In this document: piece by piece, positions 35,201 to 47,585 of the stretch
How positions within the stretch are numbered: position 1 is the first letter of the stretch
How the letters are laid out: each line of letters opens with the position of its first letter
Assembly (NCBI RefSeq): GCF_008641045.1
Contig: NW_022196018.1
Span: 1,032,501-1,096,500, forward strand
DNA length: 64,000 nucleotides
From: Pistacia vera
Taxonomy: Eukaryota > Streptophyta > Magnoliopsida > Sapindales > Anacardiaceae
Reading direction: 5' to 3'
Made by a program: the position numbers and the translations under genes
Notes under the pieces: model-generated
The model's input: only the letters and a program-made list of their open reading frames with translations
Databases searched by the model: none
Told to the model about the DNA's origin: nothing

Positions 35201-38200
35201 TACTCTATGTAAACATTAACCGAAGTTACCCAACACAGACATTGACATAATGACAAACAAACAATGCTTCTCTTACCTCAAGATCCTTCTAGAGAATATA
35301 ATACATAAATCAAAGAAATCAGAATAGTACAAACTAAATTAAATTTTTCCTGTCCAATCAGTCAGTTTTCCAGCAAATATTCTAGCGCTTTACAATTTAT
35401 ATTTCCAAGAGTACCATAGACACTTTTCTTAGTATAGATACCATAACAATGGTAAACAGACCATCAAAGCCTACAATGAAATAGTCAACAAGACGGAGTG
35501 AAGCCCAGTAACTCAAGAAAAATTGATAGAACAGCAGTGAATCCTGATACTTTCCATGTCAGTTCCCCAATTTTAGGAGGAAGCTATATGGATGTTCTCA
35601 ATGAAAACTCCATTAGATGACTTTCCTTTTATTTCAATTTTATAAGCATAATGAATGTATTGGAAATTCACTTAAAAATCTTGTATAGTTACACAAGAAA
35701 GAAAAGTAATTATGCCTGTCATTCACAGTACATAGAATATATATTATGAATATCAGGATATCAGATTACTTCATCATAAGACATTTATATCGAGAGAGAT
35801 GATGGATCTATCCAATGAACGAACCTTCTCAGGGTAGTCAAAGTTTTCTAGCTCTTTCTCAATCAAATTTGTCATGGCCTTGATGTATCCCTCGCGTTGA
35901 TACCATGAAGGTATAACTGTGTGCTGCATGTTTACTAGATACTCGTCCTCCCTGTAAACAAATCCATTACTTATTCAGAAATTTTAGTTAATCTATTGTT
36001 ACATTATTATGACATGCTAATGGCTTGTATTCATCACCGGAATATACTCTCCAAGAGTCGAAGGCTTGAACCACTAGTTGATATTGAGAATTGCGGATAA
36101 AGTGGAAGCACAACAAGCTTTGTAATTCCATCTCTTTTAATCTACAGATAAATAAAAATAAAATAAAAAACAAAATCAGTAGCCAGATTATGAAATTTAA
36201 TTGATATACAAAGTTCAACTATTGACAGATAGCTTAGACCAAAAGCTTGATTATTTTATTTTATTTTAATTATTTATAATAGACACCAAAAGCTTGATTA
36301 CCAACACAAAAGCTGAGTTCTGTCCATTAAATTAATGTTTAGGTAAAGGACAAACAAAGCAGAATAACTGATAAAATAAGCTGACATAATTTACGGGGAG
36401 AACTAATTTTAAACACTCAAGTTAACTGAAATAACATTGAGTCTACACAATTTAGATTCATAGCCTAAGAGCAACAATAAAGGGCAATAATTGCACACTT
36501 ACTTCTTTACTCAAAACAAGACTTGTATACAACGAATCAGAAGTCACTTGAAAAAACTAATGCAGAGTAATCTAAACAAATTTGTCGTCAAATCTCCGTA
36601 TCATTGTTTGCTAGATCAAATGTTAACAGGTGACATTGCATTAAAAAGCTATATTAATGTTCAACCAATATACCACCAGTTAGTAGTTACCCGCTCATGA
36701 CAAATATTCATGAGTGAAAGAAAAATAAAAACTCAGAATCATCATACCCACAAGTAGCAGTAGCATGACAGAAAAACAAGATCCAGAAGTGAAGTTTCGT
36801 AAAGATTAAACATTAAAAATTAATTCAAAGGAAAATACATAAAGATGACAAGATACCTGTTCAATAGCTTCTTCCGTAAATGGATGCCAATAACGCATAC
36901 CAACATACACCTTTGCTGGCACGTTCTTCTCCCAAAGGGATTTTCTCAATTCTTCAGCCTGTACAAAGAAAAGGATAGCCAATGAAAGGAGAACGACAAG
37001 ACAGGAAAAAAGCAAAAATGACATCATTCTCACACGGAAGCTCTGTATGGAGTGTGTTTGTGCTACTCTAGCAATGAAAAATTTCCCAACTAACAGTCAT
37101 AGCACCACAACTCAACTAAATTCTTCCCCAATATTTTTAAACCAACTCAACCAACCTTCGATCTCAACTGTTATCAGTTTCTTGAGTGCTTTTCCTCAGC
37201 TCATATGCATATGACTTTTGCCCAAGTACCAGATAATCCATTGTTAGATACTTACAACTTAAGAAATAGCAACTTATTAAACTTCTTTGATCAATATATT
37301 CTGAATTCTTCAGGTAACAACCATTGCAGACATAGGATCAAAAACAAAATAAAAATACCAAAAATAATCACACAAAATATTTGTACTAGTATAAATCCTT
37401 TTCTTCCACTCATATAATTATGAAAAATGAGAAAAGTTTTGCCTAAATACAAGACAACACAAGGACCTTAATGCATATAACATAAACCAAAACCAAAAGT
37501 AAATATTTATCCGTAGACCAATAAAGATGATAGCTTTTTTGATGAAAAATTGAAAATTTTTGAAACAGTCATCTACTCTTCTCTTATTTTGATATTTAGC
37601 ATTCCAATGAACTATAAATACTAGGTTTTCTAATCCATAGTCATGTGTATGAATCAAAACTGATAAAGGTCTAGATATCAAACAATAAAAACATTCAAGT
37701 TATGAAGAAAATACAGCTCATTTAAAAAAAAAAAAGAAGGCATGCCTGTGCATCAGTTATTCGCCGCAACGGAGAGCCACCACCAATTGAGGCATATCCT
37801 TCTTTGCTCTTGGGTGCCCTGACAACAGATATGAATTGTGCCAATGGCTTTTGAAGAAAACGAAACAGCCTTGGAAGTCTAATAATATCCTGTTCCAATG
37901 AAATGAGTACAATGACTACAACAATGTAAGAAAACTTACTCTTGATTAAACTAATGCTTCATATGGATTCATCTTAAGCCAAACAGCTAAAAATTAAACA
38001 TACTAGGCACACCCACATCCCAACTTATATACACATAAAAAAAATACTAAAAAGGCGTGGTGACGAAAAAATCAGTTGACATCTATTCACCTTTTAGTTT
38101 GGAGAATTTACCAGTGGAGAAGCTGTTGAAATAAATGAAGACAAAATCATTTTGTGACTTCCTTTATTGAATTAAAGTCACCTCTACTCCACTTAGTTTG

Positions 38201-39253
38201 ATCTATTTACTTAAAATATGGAGTAAATAACAATATAAAATATCACGACATTGAGTAGTTCTAGTTTCCAAGGTCTAAAATACTAATCCATGTATATGCA
38301 ATATATTAAAGAAATAAAAAATTTATAACCAATTCAACTGGTATAAACAACCCTTGTAAGTCCAGCATTAATCTTTGTATCAAAACCAAAGAATATCTAC
38401 ACGTGCATTTTTTTTCTGGCAAATACTTGTAAAGCTAGTATCAATAGAAATTGCCGACAAACTTGTAATTAGAAGCTTAAAATAATTAATGATATTATGC
38501 TCAAGCGGTGCATTTTTTTCTGGCAAATACTAAAAATGGCATGCTGCACGACTTTGATAGGGGCAACATTAAGACACTGGCTCTAAGTTACAACATTAGG
38601 GAGATTGTAGACTCAAATATAACTCTGAACACTAAAATTTTGTTCTAAAAAAATATATGCCACATTCACAACTTAATAAATCTAAATAAAACAATAACTA
38701 AATGAATATTCAACTTTCGTGGAAAACATAATGTGTATGTTACCGGATCAGCAAAAAGGTTAAACAGAAAAGGCTGGACATCTTCGAGAGTTTCGGGACC
38801 TCCAAGATTGAGCAACAAAACGCCGATTTTGTCGTCACCAATACGAGGAGGCGCAGGAGCAGCTGAAACATCCTGAGATTTGGAAGTAACCAAAGCTTCT
38901 ACTCCCACAGAAGAAGAGAAGCATTTACTGAGTGGCGGTTTAGAAAGTAAAGGCTGTGTCTCAAACCACCCATAAGAATATTTAGAAACTACATTATTGG
39001 CTGTTGTTGAGAGACAAGAACTAAGGCAAATCCTTTGGGAGGTACACGTCACCCGTGGCAAAACCCTATCAACATTAGAATCGAATGAACCAGATTAATT
39101 CTAAACAAATAAATAAATTAGTGGAATATAGAAAAATAAAACAAGAATTAAATAAAAATACCTGGAGTTGGGGGAAAGGGAAGTGAAGCAAGGAGGGGGA
39201 AATGAGGAGGAAGTGGAACAAGAGGAAGAGGGAGAGGGAGTGGGGGTGCTCAT
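32256..39253 (-). CDS. FC2: Ferrochelatase 2, chloroplast
   Basis: Inserts iron into protoporphyrin IX to make haem in plastids. Ten exons read on the minus strand: 39253-39162, 39065-38744, 37889-37746, 36958-36857, 36141-36038, 35951-35825, 34013-33861, 33732-33632, 33463-33262 and 32480-32256. They join in frame into 523 residues. The first hundred or so residues, rich in S, T and P, form a transit peptide. The mature part starts near GVLLLNLGGPETL. The catalytic histidine lies in FFSAHGVPLAY (about 305), and the family signature reads YQSRVGPVEWLRPYT. The C-terminus has the chlorophyll-binding-like helix ETWNGRAAMLAVLVLLVLE, which marks the FC2 type found in photosynthetic tissue and is absent from FC1. 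Intron 3 has a GC donor (after DAQ). No frameshift was found. Confidence 0.95.
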
Positions 39254-41429
39254 TATCGTTATTTGAGTGGGCTGGGATAAAGATGAAATTGAAGGAAATT
39301 AAGGGCAACCTGAGACTGAGAATGGGTTGAATTTGAATTTGAAGTGAATAATAATTTGTGTTAGGTGTTAGTTGTGTTTCCGATATTTTGGGAAATAGAA
39401 GAAGAAAGTGGAGGAGGAAGTAGAGGCAGTAAGCGTGTGAGGAGACAGTGACGCATGAGAACTCTATCAAACCAAATCTCTCTCTTATCTGCTTTCTTTT
39501 TCTTTTTCGTTTTTTCATGGAACAATTAATATCTTCGACCTCTCCAGTCCTCTAATGCAATTTCAATAACCTCATTGTATAATTTAATCCCACCAACTTT
39601 TTATACAAATTCATTTCTGTATATTAAAGTAGAAAATATGTAAAATTATAATATCAATTTATTAAAACCCCTAAGCGTCATGTGGTGTGGACTTAGATTT
39701 ACAAGGAAATCTCCCAATGTATTCAAAAAGTTTATTAAGAATGGAAAAGGACAAAGCTAATTAGATGAACAACTTAGAGGAATTCAATTAAGTTTAGTTT
39801 AGGTATATTTCCTTGTAAAAACATAAGTCTTGGTTAGAAAATTGATTTACATTTGAAACCTCTCAAAAAGTTTGTCTTTTTTATTTCTCAATTTTTGGGC
39901 CTAAATGTCAACTTTCAAACTAAAGGGGTTAAACAACCTATCAAGTTTTAAATATTCAAAGTTTAGCTCATTAGGTCAATCGGATAAGTTTTCTTCTGTT
40001 GATTTTCAATGTTGGCCTAAAATATCATATTCCAAACTTTGGGGGTTAAACAGTATTTAGAAAAGTTTTAAAATCTTGCAGTCTAACCCATTTAATTGTT
40101 GTCCTATTTAGACAAAAGCATTATAAAATGTCTTGTTAAAAAAGGACGACTATTAGGTTGACCAAATGGCTTGTTAAGACAACCGAATAAACCATTAGGT
40201 TGACCTAATGTCAGTTGGGAGTTATAACGACACATTAATAATAATTTGATCGAAGAGATCACTAGACGACTGAATTGAAAAATTCATTTTTGTGCATAAC
40301 AACTATTTTTTTTAAGGATTCTCTATATAAACCCAACCAAATCATATTGAATGAACTTTTGCCATTCTAGAACTTGAAAACTTCATACCACTACTGTTCA
40401 AGAGATTTAGAGCTTTCAATTTGCAAATCTTTCTCACTCAAACCTTAAACCCTTGCAACAACATCACTTTTATACTTTGTATAATGGGTTATATTGAGCT
40501 AAACACTTGTTCATTCATTCTATTGAGAGAGTTTCTACTATTGTATTAATCAAATCTCGAATTGTAAAAGAGTGAGTTTCACTCTTAGGGTTTTAAGCTT
40601 TTCTTGTGAGAGAAAGTAAGTCCTAGTGATTGTGAGAGATCTAATTGACACCTTGAAGACAATAGTTTCAGTGCTAGATAGAACACTTGTATAAAGGTTA
40701 ATGAGTTTTGTATGTTGTAGTCGACAATCCAACATACAAACTCATTAAACCATTAACGCATGTGTTGTTATAGCCAAGTGATCAATTTTGGCACGTATGT
40801 GCACCTAATGCAGGGTACAATCGCTCAATAAAGAGGCATATGTCATACCACACTAACATGTCTCTCATAATCTTTTATAGAAAGTATGTAAAATTCAGTA
40901 CAAATCTTTCACTTGCCAGCTTTGTTAGCTTTGATTATTCTCGACACATTATTCCAAGCAGCCTACCATCGCTTTCTCTTCAAGCTTGTTTCTCAGGGCT
41001 TTACCCTTTTCTCCCATCAACTCTTTCATCTTCAATTCCACTCTTCTGCACTCACCATTCCTCTTCTCCGTTATTTCCTGTGTAGGGGAGTGGTGAGTTT
41101 TTTTTTCTTTTTTTTCTTTTTTTTTCTTCCTTTAGATGGTGGCTATCGATTTAAAAAAAAAAAAAAAAAAAAAAGAAGGTAAAGAATAGGTTTATTTCAA
41201 AGATGGTATATCATGGAATTACACAAATAATGCAAGAGATATTTGACATAAGAAAAGTTTTAGAGAAGCCCAAAAAGCTTATCATCCTAGAAGTCATAAA
41301 AAAGAACTTTTTTATACAACCAAACAACCTTAAAAAAACGAAAATTAAAAGTGCTTTATAGGGTTTATATTATGTAGTTTCGTATAGAGTTATATTACTT
41401 GTACATGTAACAGTATTGCATAATATTCG
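39254..41429. other. Spacer upstream of ferrochelatase
   Basis: This holds the 5' region of the ferrochelatase gene and then AT-rich DNA. An imperfect direct repeat of about 125 bases lies at 39885-40110 (CCTAAA..TCA..CTTTC.AACT..GGGGTTAAACA twice). The part at 40320-40830 has a TATA-like start (CTATATAAACCC) and a composition like a decayed copia LTR, but no borders were found. Runs of T and A occur at 41100-41175. No gene was recognised. Confidence 0.45.
40700..40746. repeat. Foldback sequence
   Basis: Arms AATGAGTTTTGTATGTTG and CAACATACAAACTCATT pair along their whole length with one bulged T, with a loop of about 12 bases. It lies in non-coding spacer. Confidence 0.8.
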
Positions 41430-42250
41430 GTAGTAGAGCATGTACCTTTCCAATCCATGGCAATTTCCTTGAGCTGAGGCCTAGATAATGCACCCCTACT
41501 GCCAAAACACAACACACACACTTGGACAGGCTGTGCATCTAACCATGTCATACATTTGGATGATGATTCATGATCTAAAGCACCACCAGCCCGATCTTGG
41601 CGTCCACAATCAATGGTCCAATGCAATATAACGGCGGAGTTTTCCCATTTGTAACACAAGCACCACTCGCAATGGCTCTAATCGCCGGCGCCTCAGACTC
41701 TCAAAAGTGTTCACAATAATCCCATTTGACTGGTTATACTGTCAAATAATCCAGGAAGAAATCATAGGCAGGTTGATGCCGATCCAGAAAGGTTCAGGCA
41801 TAAAACAATTTAATGGGCGGCAATCCTGGAATAATAAAGAGAGGTGGGATTGTCCTTAAAACGAGAGGTTTTGTTATGTAAAGTAGGCAAGTAAAGAATC
41901 GCTGCAAGAGCAGAAGCACAAGAGTAAAATAGCTATAGTTGGGATATTGGGGTGATAAGATTTGTAGGAAGTTGAGGTTATAAGACAGAGAATTTTTTGA
42001 GTGAGTGAGATTGTGGTTTAAGGCTTGGAGGACATTGGAGTTGTTGAGTTTGAGAGTTCAAAGGGTGAGTTTTGGAGGAGGGGATGTGGAAGAATGAGAT
42101 GGGAAGTATTGGGGTTGTGGAACGGTTGAGTGGAACAAGGATGGTTATGGAGAAATTGGGATGATGGTGCAAGATTAGCTTCTCGTTCAACCATGGAGAT
42201 CACGTGGTGGAAGCGCTGGGAGATGGGTATAAAACTATGGTTTCTTTCAT
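41430..42250 (-). pseudogene. UGT88-like UDP-glucosyltransferase pseudogene
   Basis: UGTs transfer sugar from UDP-glucose to small plant molecules. The minus strand starts ATGAAAGAAACCATAGTTTT (MKETIVLYPSPA), the usual start of UGT88 enzymes. It then shows, in several frames, HVISMVER, IIPGLPPIK, PEPF, YDFFLDYL, GIIVNTFES, RAIASGACVTNGKTPP, GPLIVDAK, DAQPVQ and CFGSRGALSRPQLKEIAM. It breaks off at about 41440, before the PSPG box that binds the sugar donor. Many small indels and stops are present. The start codon lies in the 8-bp target site of the hAT element at 42256-47512, which cuts the gene from its promoter. The subfamily call is from motif likeness. Confidence 0.75.
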
Positions 42251-42469
42251 TTGGGTAGACCGACAAAACGGGTCTGGACCCAGGAAAAAATATAGGGTAC
42301 GGGTCAATAAATTAAACCCATTTTTTGTGACCCGTACCGTACCCGTCCAATAAATCACGGGTCATACGGGTGAACCCGCAGCACCCGTATTTGCCAAGGC
42401 TACTATTCACTATTCACTGAATCCCAAGTTTTAATTTTTTATCACGCAGAGATCACGCTCACGCCTCCC

Positions 42470-42730
42470 TCTCACGCTCCCTCTCACAGAGTCACAGTCT
42501 CACTCTCATCTCAATATTCATCTCTTGATCTCTCAGTCTCAGATCGCGCCGCATCTCATCAGTCTCAGATCGCGGCCGCATCTCATCAGTCATCACGAAT
42601 CTGCTCACGCCTCCCTCTCACAGTCTCACTCTCATCTCAATATCTCATTCTTGATCTCTCAGTCTCAGATCGCGGCCGCATCTCTCTCTCAGACTCTCCC
42701 TAAACTCAAATCTCTCCTGCCTCTCATCTC
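42470..42730 (+). repeat. Tandem repeats in the hAT leader
   Basis: The phrase CAGTCTCAGATCGCGGCCGCATCTC recurs about three to four times with TCTCACTCTCATCTCAATAT between copies. It lies in the probable 5' untranslated leader of the hAT gene. Confidence 0.75.
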
Positions 42731-42999
42731 TCAATAGTCATCAGTCTTCTTCGATTAATCGTTAGTGAGAACCAGCTTCGATTCGTCAATTCGTCACTTG
42801 CACTTCGTCACTTCGTCATCGTCGCTTCGTCAATCGTCAGTCATTCCCATTCCTGGTTCGGCAATACCACAGTCGCCGGTTGCCATTACTCATCCTCGTC
42901 GACTGGTAATGATCCCTACCCCTAATTTGTGTGTTTGTTTTATATTGATCACTTTGACTTTTTTATTGTTTGACTTTGTTTGGATGGAAAGAAACGTGA

Positions 43000-44825
43000 G
43001 AAATGAGATTTACTTGGTTTTAATCTTCTTTGAGTGTTTGGGCAGAGAAAATTGGTAGAAAGAAAATGTGAGAAAGTGAGAGAAATTGGAATTTAATTTA
43101 GTTCTATCTAGTTTGAGTTGTTTGGACAGAGCAAATTTGAAAAGGTGAAGATCACAGATTTCGGAATTTCGGAATTTCTTATTAAAGAGTTTCTAATCTA
43201 GTTTGAGTTGTTTGGACAGAGAGCAAATGTGAAAAGTGAAGATCACTATTCTCATTACAGATTTCGGAATTTCTTATTTAACAGGTATTTTGCAGTTTGC
43301 TTTGTTAATTTTTCTAGTTTTATTTTCATCTTTTTGCTTACTTCTCCTTGTAATCTAAATCCTGAGCGAGGGATGTATCATGTATGTATAATGTAATAGA
43401 TGGGTATAAAATATAAATGAGGATTGGGATATCATGTATGTTACAGACTTACAGTATGTATAATGAGTATTTTATTCATGTGTTGTGTTGGGTTCCCCTG
43501 TTGTGTGCTGTATGATTTCAATTTAATTATTATAAATTAAGGATGTTATTCTGGGTTGACTATTACACTTAACAAAGAAACTTATCTTTTGGGAAAAAAA
43601 TAATTATGAAACAGAGGCTTTAAAGAAATCCGAACCAGAGCTTAAATAGGTAACAGAAATGAAAAAATTATTGTAAATCCTCTTCTCTTCTCAGCTGGTC
43701 ACATTTTTCTACTGCTATCCTCTGTCTTGTAAGCATTGATCCAAGACTAATAATATGTACCTCTGAAATGAATCTACCCCTGTTACATAGGAGTATTAAT
43801 TAAAGCATTTGAAATCCAAGGACAAAGACTATATGGAAAGTCTGGCCAATCACCTGCTTTCTTATTTCAGACATGCATCTCCCAAGTCATTGCATGCTTG
43901 TTGAATACCAAATTTCTTCTAAACTTGTAATTTATAATTGATGTTTTTACCTTTAGATTTGGCTTAAAGTTGTAGAAACGGTAATGAATAAGCATCCCTT
44001 GAGGTAAATAATGGTCAAATTAATAGCGAATAGGATTAAACAACTTTTCCAAACTTGATAAGGACAAGCCAATTTGGAATAAATTTTGACTAAACTTTCC
44101 TTACATTTACCAATATTTTTTATTAGAATTTGTACCCTAAGTTTTTTGTTTACTTTATTTATTTATTGGTATTAAAGTAAATCTATTGACCCAAAACCTT
44201 TTGATGTAAAATGGTTGTGTTTTGTGAAATCAAATTTTTTTACATGTTTATTGGTTCATGGTATGATACATTTAATCAATTTACAATTTGAAACATGGTT
44301 GATTAGATCCTGAAGTTAGATGCAAAATAAAAACCAAATTGTGGTCATTAATTAGAATTTAAATTCAGATCCAAGATTTGATTCCTACCTAATATCTACT
44401 CAACCACAAAAACCAAAAATACCCACCATTCTCTACCTTGAAGAAGTGGAATATACTTGGGAACCTCTTAAATTTTAAATTATAACATGTTTTATTAAAC
44501 AACACTACTTTCAACTACCATTCCCTCTCCTGCAAAATCCGGAAATCAAGCCATAATTAAACAAAAATGAAAAGATAATTGGTTTAAATATGATTAAATG
44601 AAGAAGATGATTTAGAAGACAATAAGATAGATTTGCTTAACTCGGTCAATTATAATGAACTTTACACCCAAAGTTTTTCTCCCTTTGAATGGGTATGAAT
44701 GTATGATATCAGTACTAAATTCTTGATGTTTGTTTCTTTATTTTATTGTATATCCTTTGAGTGTGTGTGAGAGCCTAATCTTATATTATAATATATATAT
44801 ATATTATATATATATATATATATAA

Positions 44826-44868
<43 letters not shown>

Positions 44869-44870
44869 TA
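43000..44870. other. hAT interior without coding sequence
   Basis: This is probably a leader intron. A direct repeat of about 110-120 bases (TAGTTTGAGTTGTTTGGACAGAG...GAATTTCTTATT) lies at 43105-43280. An AT microsatellite at 44785-44830 is followed by a run of about 37 T at 44831-44867. No gene was seen. Confidence 0.6.
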
Positions 44871-46980
44871 GTCTCAAGCATTGACTGGCGGATTTAGAAA
44901 CTATAGATACGGATATAGTTAACGTGAGGCAAGTGACGATGCTTCTAGGGTAATGCCACCTCCTTCTAGTTCTATATTCCTACACCTAGTTCTAGAAATA
45001 AATGTAAACATCAAAGTTTGGAATTATTTGAATATATGTTGAGAATAACACTGAAAGGACCAGGTGTGAAGGCATGCAGTAATCTTATGCATATGGTGCC
45101 ACACAGTGGACTAAAATATGAAGTGTCATTACAGAATTGTCAAAACGTGCAACCATGATGTAGGGCAATTATTGATTGATCATGATCAAGATTGCAAAGT
45201 AAAAGATTAGTCAAGAGACTTATCGTGAATATATGGCCTTATCAATTATTCACATAACATCCATATTCATATGTGGAGAATCCAGAACATGAGATTCTTT
45301 TCATATGTGTGTAAGATCTTGGGCATTATTCTAGAAACACCGCTAAGGCGGATTGCTTAAAATTTTGAAAGGTGATAAAAAAAACTAGCTTGAATTAGGG
45401 AGCTGACAAGTAGAATTGCTTAACTTCTGATGTTTGGACTTCTGGTACCTGAGGGATATATTTCTTTGACAGCTCATTTATATAGATGAGGATTGGGATT
45501 TACAGAATAAAATATGAACTTTTGTCATATTCCTCCTCCACACTCAGGGGTTGTTTGGGCAAAAATATCATGAATTTCTTGCAAGAGTGGGGTATGAAAA
45601 GAAATTTTCTCAATTACTTTGGATAATGCAAGTAGTAATGATAGGATGGAGGTATCTTAGGAACCAGCTTTGTGGCAGATCTTTGTTATGTAAAGGTGAT
45701 TTTTCCATGTGTGATGTTCTGCACATATCTTGAATCTTATTTTTCAAGAAGAGTTAAGAGCTACTAGTGTTGCTTTGAATAAGATTCGAGATAGTATGAA
45801 ATATATTAAAGCAACTGAGGCTAGGAGAATCAAGTTTGGAGAACTTGTTGTACAAATGGGAGTGAAAGCTCAATGGGTTGAGATTGGATGTTTCCACTAG
45901 ATGGATTCGACATTTTAATGCTTGAAACAGAGCGTTAATATTTCGTCTGTGTTTGTGGCTTTGTCAACAATAGATCCTAGTTATAAATTTTGTCCATCAA
46001 ATGAAGAATAGGATACGGGGGAGAGGATATGCAAGTTCTGGAACCATTTTATATTTACGACTTTATTCTCAGGTTCTAAATATCCACAGCAAACTTGTAC
46101 TTGAAATTGTGTGGGAATTCAATTACATTTAATTGAAGAGTACGAGTGAGGATGAAGTTGTTAAGAGATGGCAAACAAATGATCCCAAAATTTACAAAAT
46201 ATTAGGATTCTTATAGTTTGTGTTGACGATTGCAACTATTCTGACCCACATCTCAAGTTTCAGTTTGTGGAGTATGCTTTCAACAAAGTTTATGATTCAA
46301 AACACGCCGTACAGAAGTTGGAGGTTGTTAAAAATACTTGCGAAAGCTTTTTCAAGCTTACGAGACTAATGTTGTAAAGAAGTTCCTGCCTCACCTTCAG
46401 TTGTTCTCCTGCACTAGTTCTTCTTCTAGTAGGCGTATAGATCATTCTTCTGTAAGTCACTATACTTTTTAGTTTTTATATCTATGATAAATAAAGTATT
46501 GTTTTTTATTAATTTTAATTTTTGACATTAACTCTTTAATGATGCAGGATTTGTATAGCTATGAGAGTGTTTTCATTTCCACTAAGAAATCCGAATTAGA
46601 TCTTTATTTGGAAGAGATGAGGTTTGATCGCGTCAAATATCAGAATTTGGATATCCCCTCGATCATTAGAAAACAATCTGATCGTTATCCAATACTTACC
46701 ATGATGGCTGTGATTCATGCCATACCATAACATCCGTAGCCTCGGAGTCCGCTTTTAGTATTGGCAGTAAAGTGCTCAACAAATATCGAAACTCACTTCG
46801 ACCAAAAAATGCAGAATCTTTGATATGCACTCGAACTTGGCTATATGGATATAGTTTGAAGGTAACATGTTACATAATTTTCTTATATTTATTATTTACA
46901 TTTATTAATATTTGTATTGATCATTGTTTTGTAGATGATGAGGTGAAGATGATTCGATGATGACTCTTGATGTGCCATTG
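44870..46980 (+). pseudogene. hAT transposase (RICESLEEPER-like), decayed
   Basis: Remnants follow the order of plant hAT transposases. A BED zinc-finger region lies near 44970-45130 (SKVWNYFEY-like, then GPGVKAC, YAYGA). DNA-binding and catalytic parts follow, with patterns such as SDVWTSG near 45425, RNQLC near 45655, IRDSMKYIKATEARRIKFGE near 45785 and DVSTRW near 45890. The C-terminal hATC dimerisation region is at 46540-46870 (SELDLYLEEMRFDRVKYQN, then SVASESAFSIGSKVLNKYRN and SLRPKNAESLICTRTWLYGY). Stops and frameshifts are frequent, so the protein is lost. Confidence 0.8.
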
Positions 46981-47564
46981 ACTGTCTCGAGACTGTAGAA
47001 TTAAGAGACTCTATCACGCCCACTGTGGGATGAACATTTGATGTCCAAGAATGTTTTTTGTTGAATATTGGATTATGTTTTGTTTATTTTAATTCGTATT
47101 TATAGTTTATTGACTTATTTTGTTTGTTTATTGTGTAATTGTGATTAGTGATTTTGTATTTGTTTATTTGGTTGTATTTGTATTTTGTATATATGCTATG
47201 TTTGTTTATGTGTTATTATTTATTTTGTCATATTTGTTTATATCTTAATTGAATTGATTAGAGTAGTTGATTTAGGGGGTGTAAATGTAAAAAATTAAAA
47301 TTGCAGGAATTTTTGGGGTGTAATTGTCATAACTAAAAACTGTTAGGGTGAAAGAAAACTAAAATCTGGAGAGAGAAAAATGGGTCCCCCCGTACCTTAT
47401 AGGGTAGGGCACGGGTCCAAAATATTGCCCCGTATAAGGACCTGCACCCATATGACCTATACCCGTATAACCCGGACAGTACCCGACCCACCCACTTGTT
47501 TTGCCAAGTCTATTTTTGGGAGATGAATGCAGAGGTTTGAGAAGATATAGGGACTGAGAGAAAC

Positions 47565-47585
47565 AAAACCATATATAGCAGGGTT
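47565..47585 (-). promoter_or_regulatory. Stranded TATA box of the UGT pseudogene
   Basis: On the minus strand CTATATATGG lies about 55 bases before the hAT insertion point. Without the hAT element it would stand about 60 bases upstream of the UGT start codon, a usual distance. Confidence 0.5.

Larger units (their letters stand above)
42248..47520 (+). mobile_element. hAT DNA transposon with decayed transposase
   Basis: Terminal inverted repeats TAGACCGACAAAACGGGTC (from 42256) and, on the other strand, TAGACTTGGCAAAACAAGTG (ending at 47512). The flanks CATTTGGG (42248-42255) and TTTTTGGG (47513-47520) are 8-bp target duplications matching at six positions. CCCGT/ACGGG motifs crowd both ends (42256-42392 and 47385-47512), as in hAT subterminal regions. 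The length is 5257 bp. A CT-rich leader (42420-42905) ends at a GTAATG donor-like site, and transposase remnants follow at 44870-46980. Confidence 0.85.

Noticed and set aside
39075..39518. Minus-strand frame of 147 codons upstream of ferrochelatase
   Set aside because: It runs through the 5' UTR, exon 1 and intron 1. The true start is the ATG at 39253 in another frame, supported by the splice to exon 2 and the transit-peptide composition.
42256..42392. Left hAT end first read as the right end of another element, because it contains TTTGCCAAGGCTA
   Set aside because: TAGACCGACAAAACGGG at 42256 pairs with the right end at 47512, and the flanks give an 8-bp duplication, so one element explains both.
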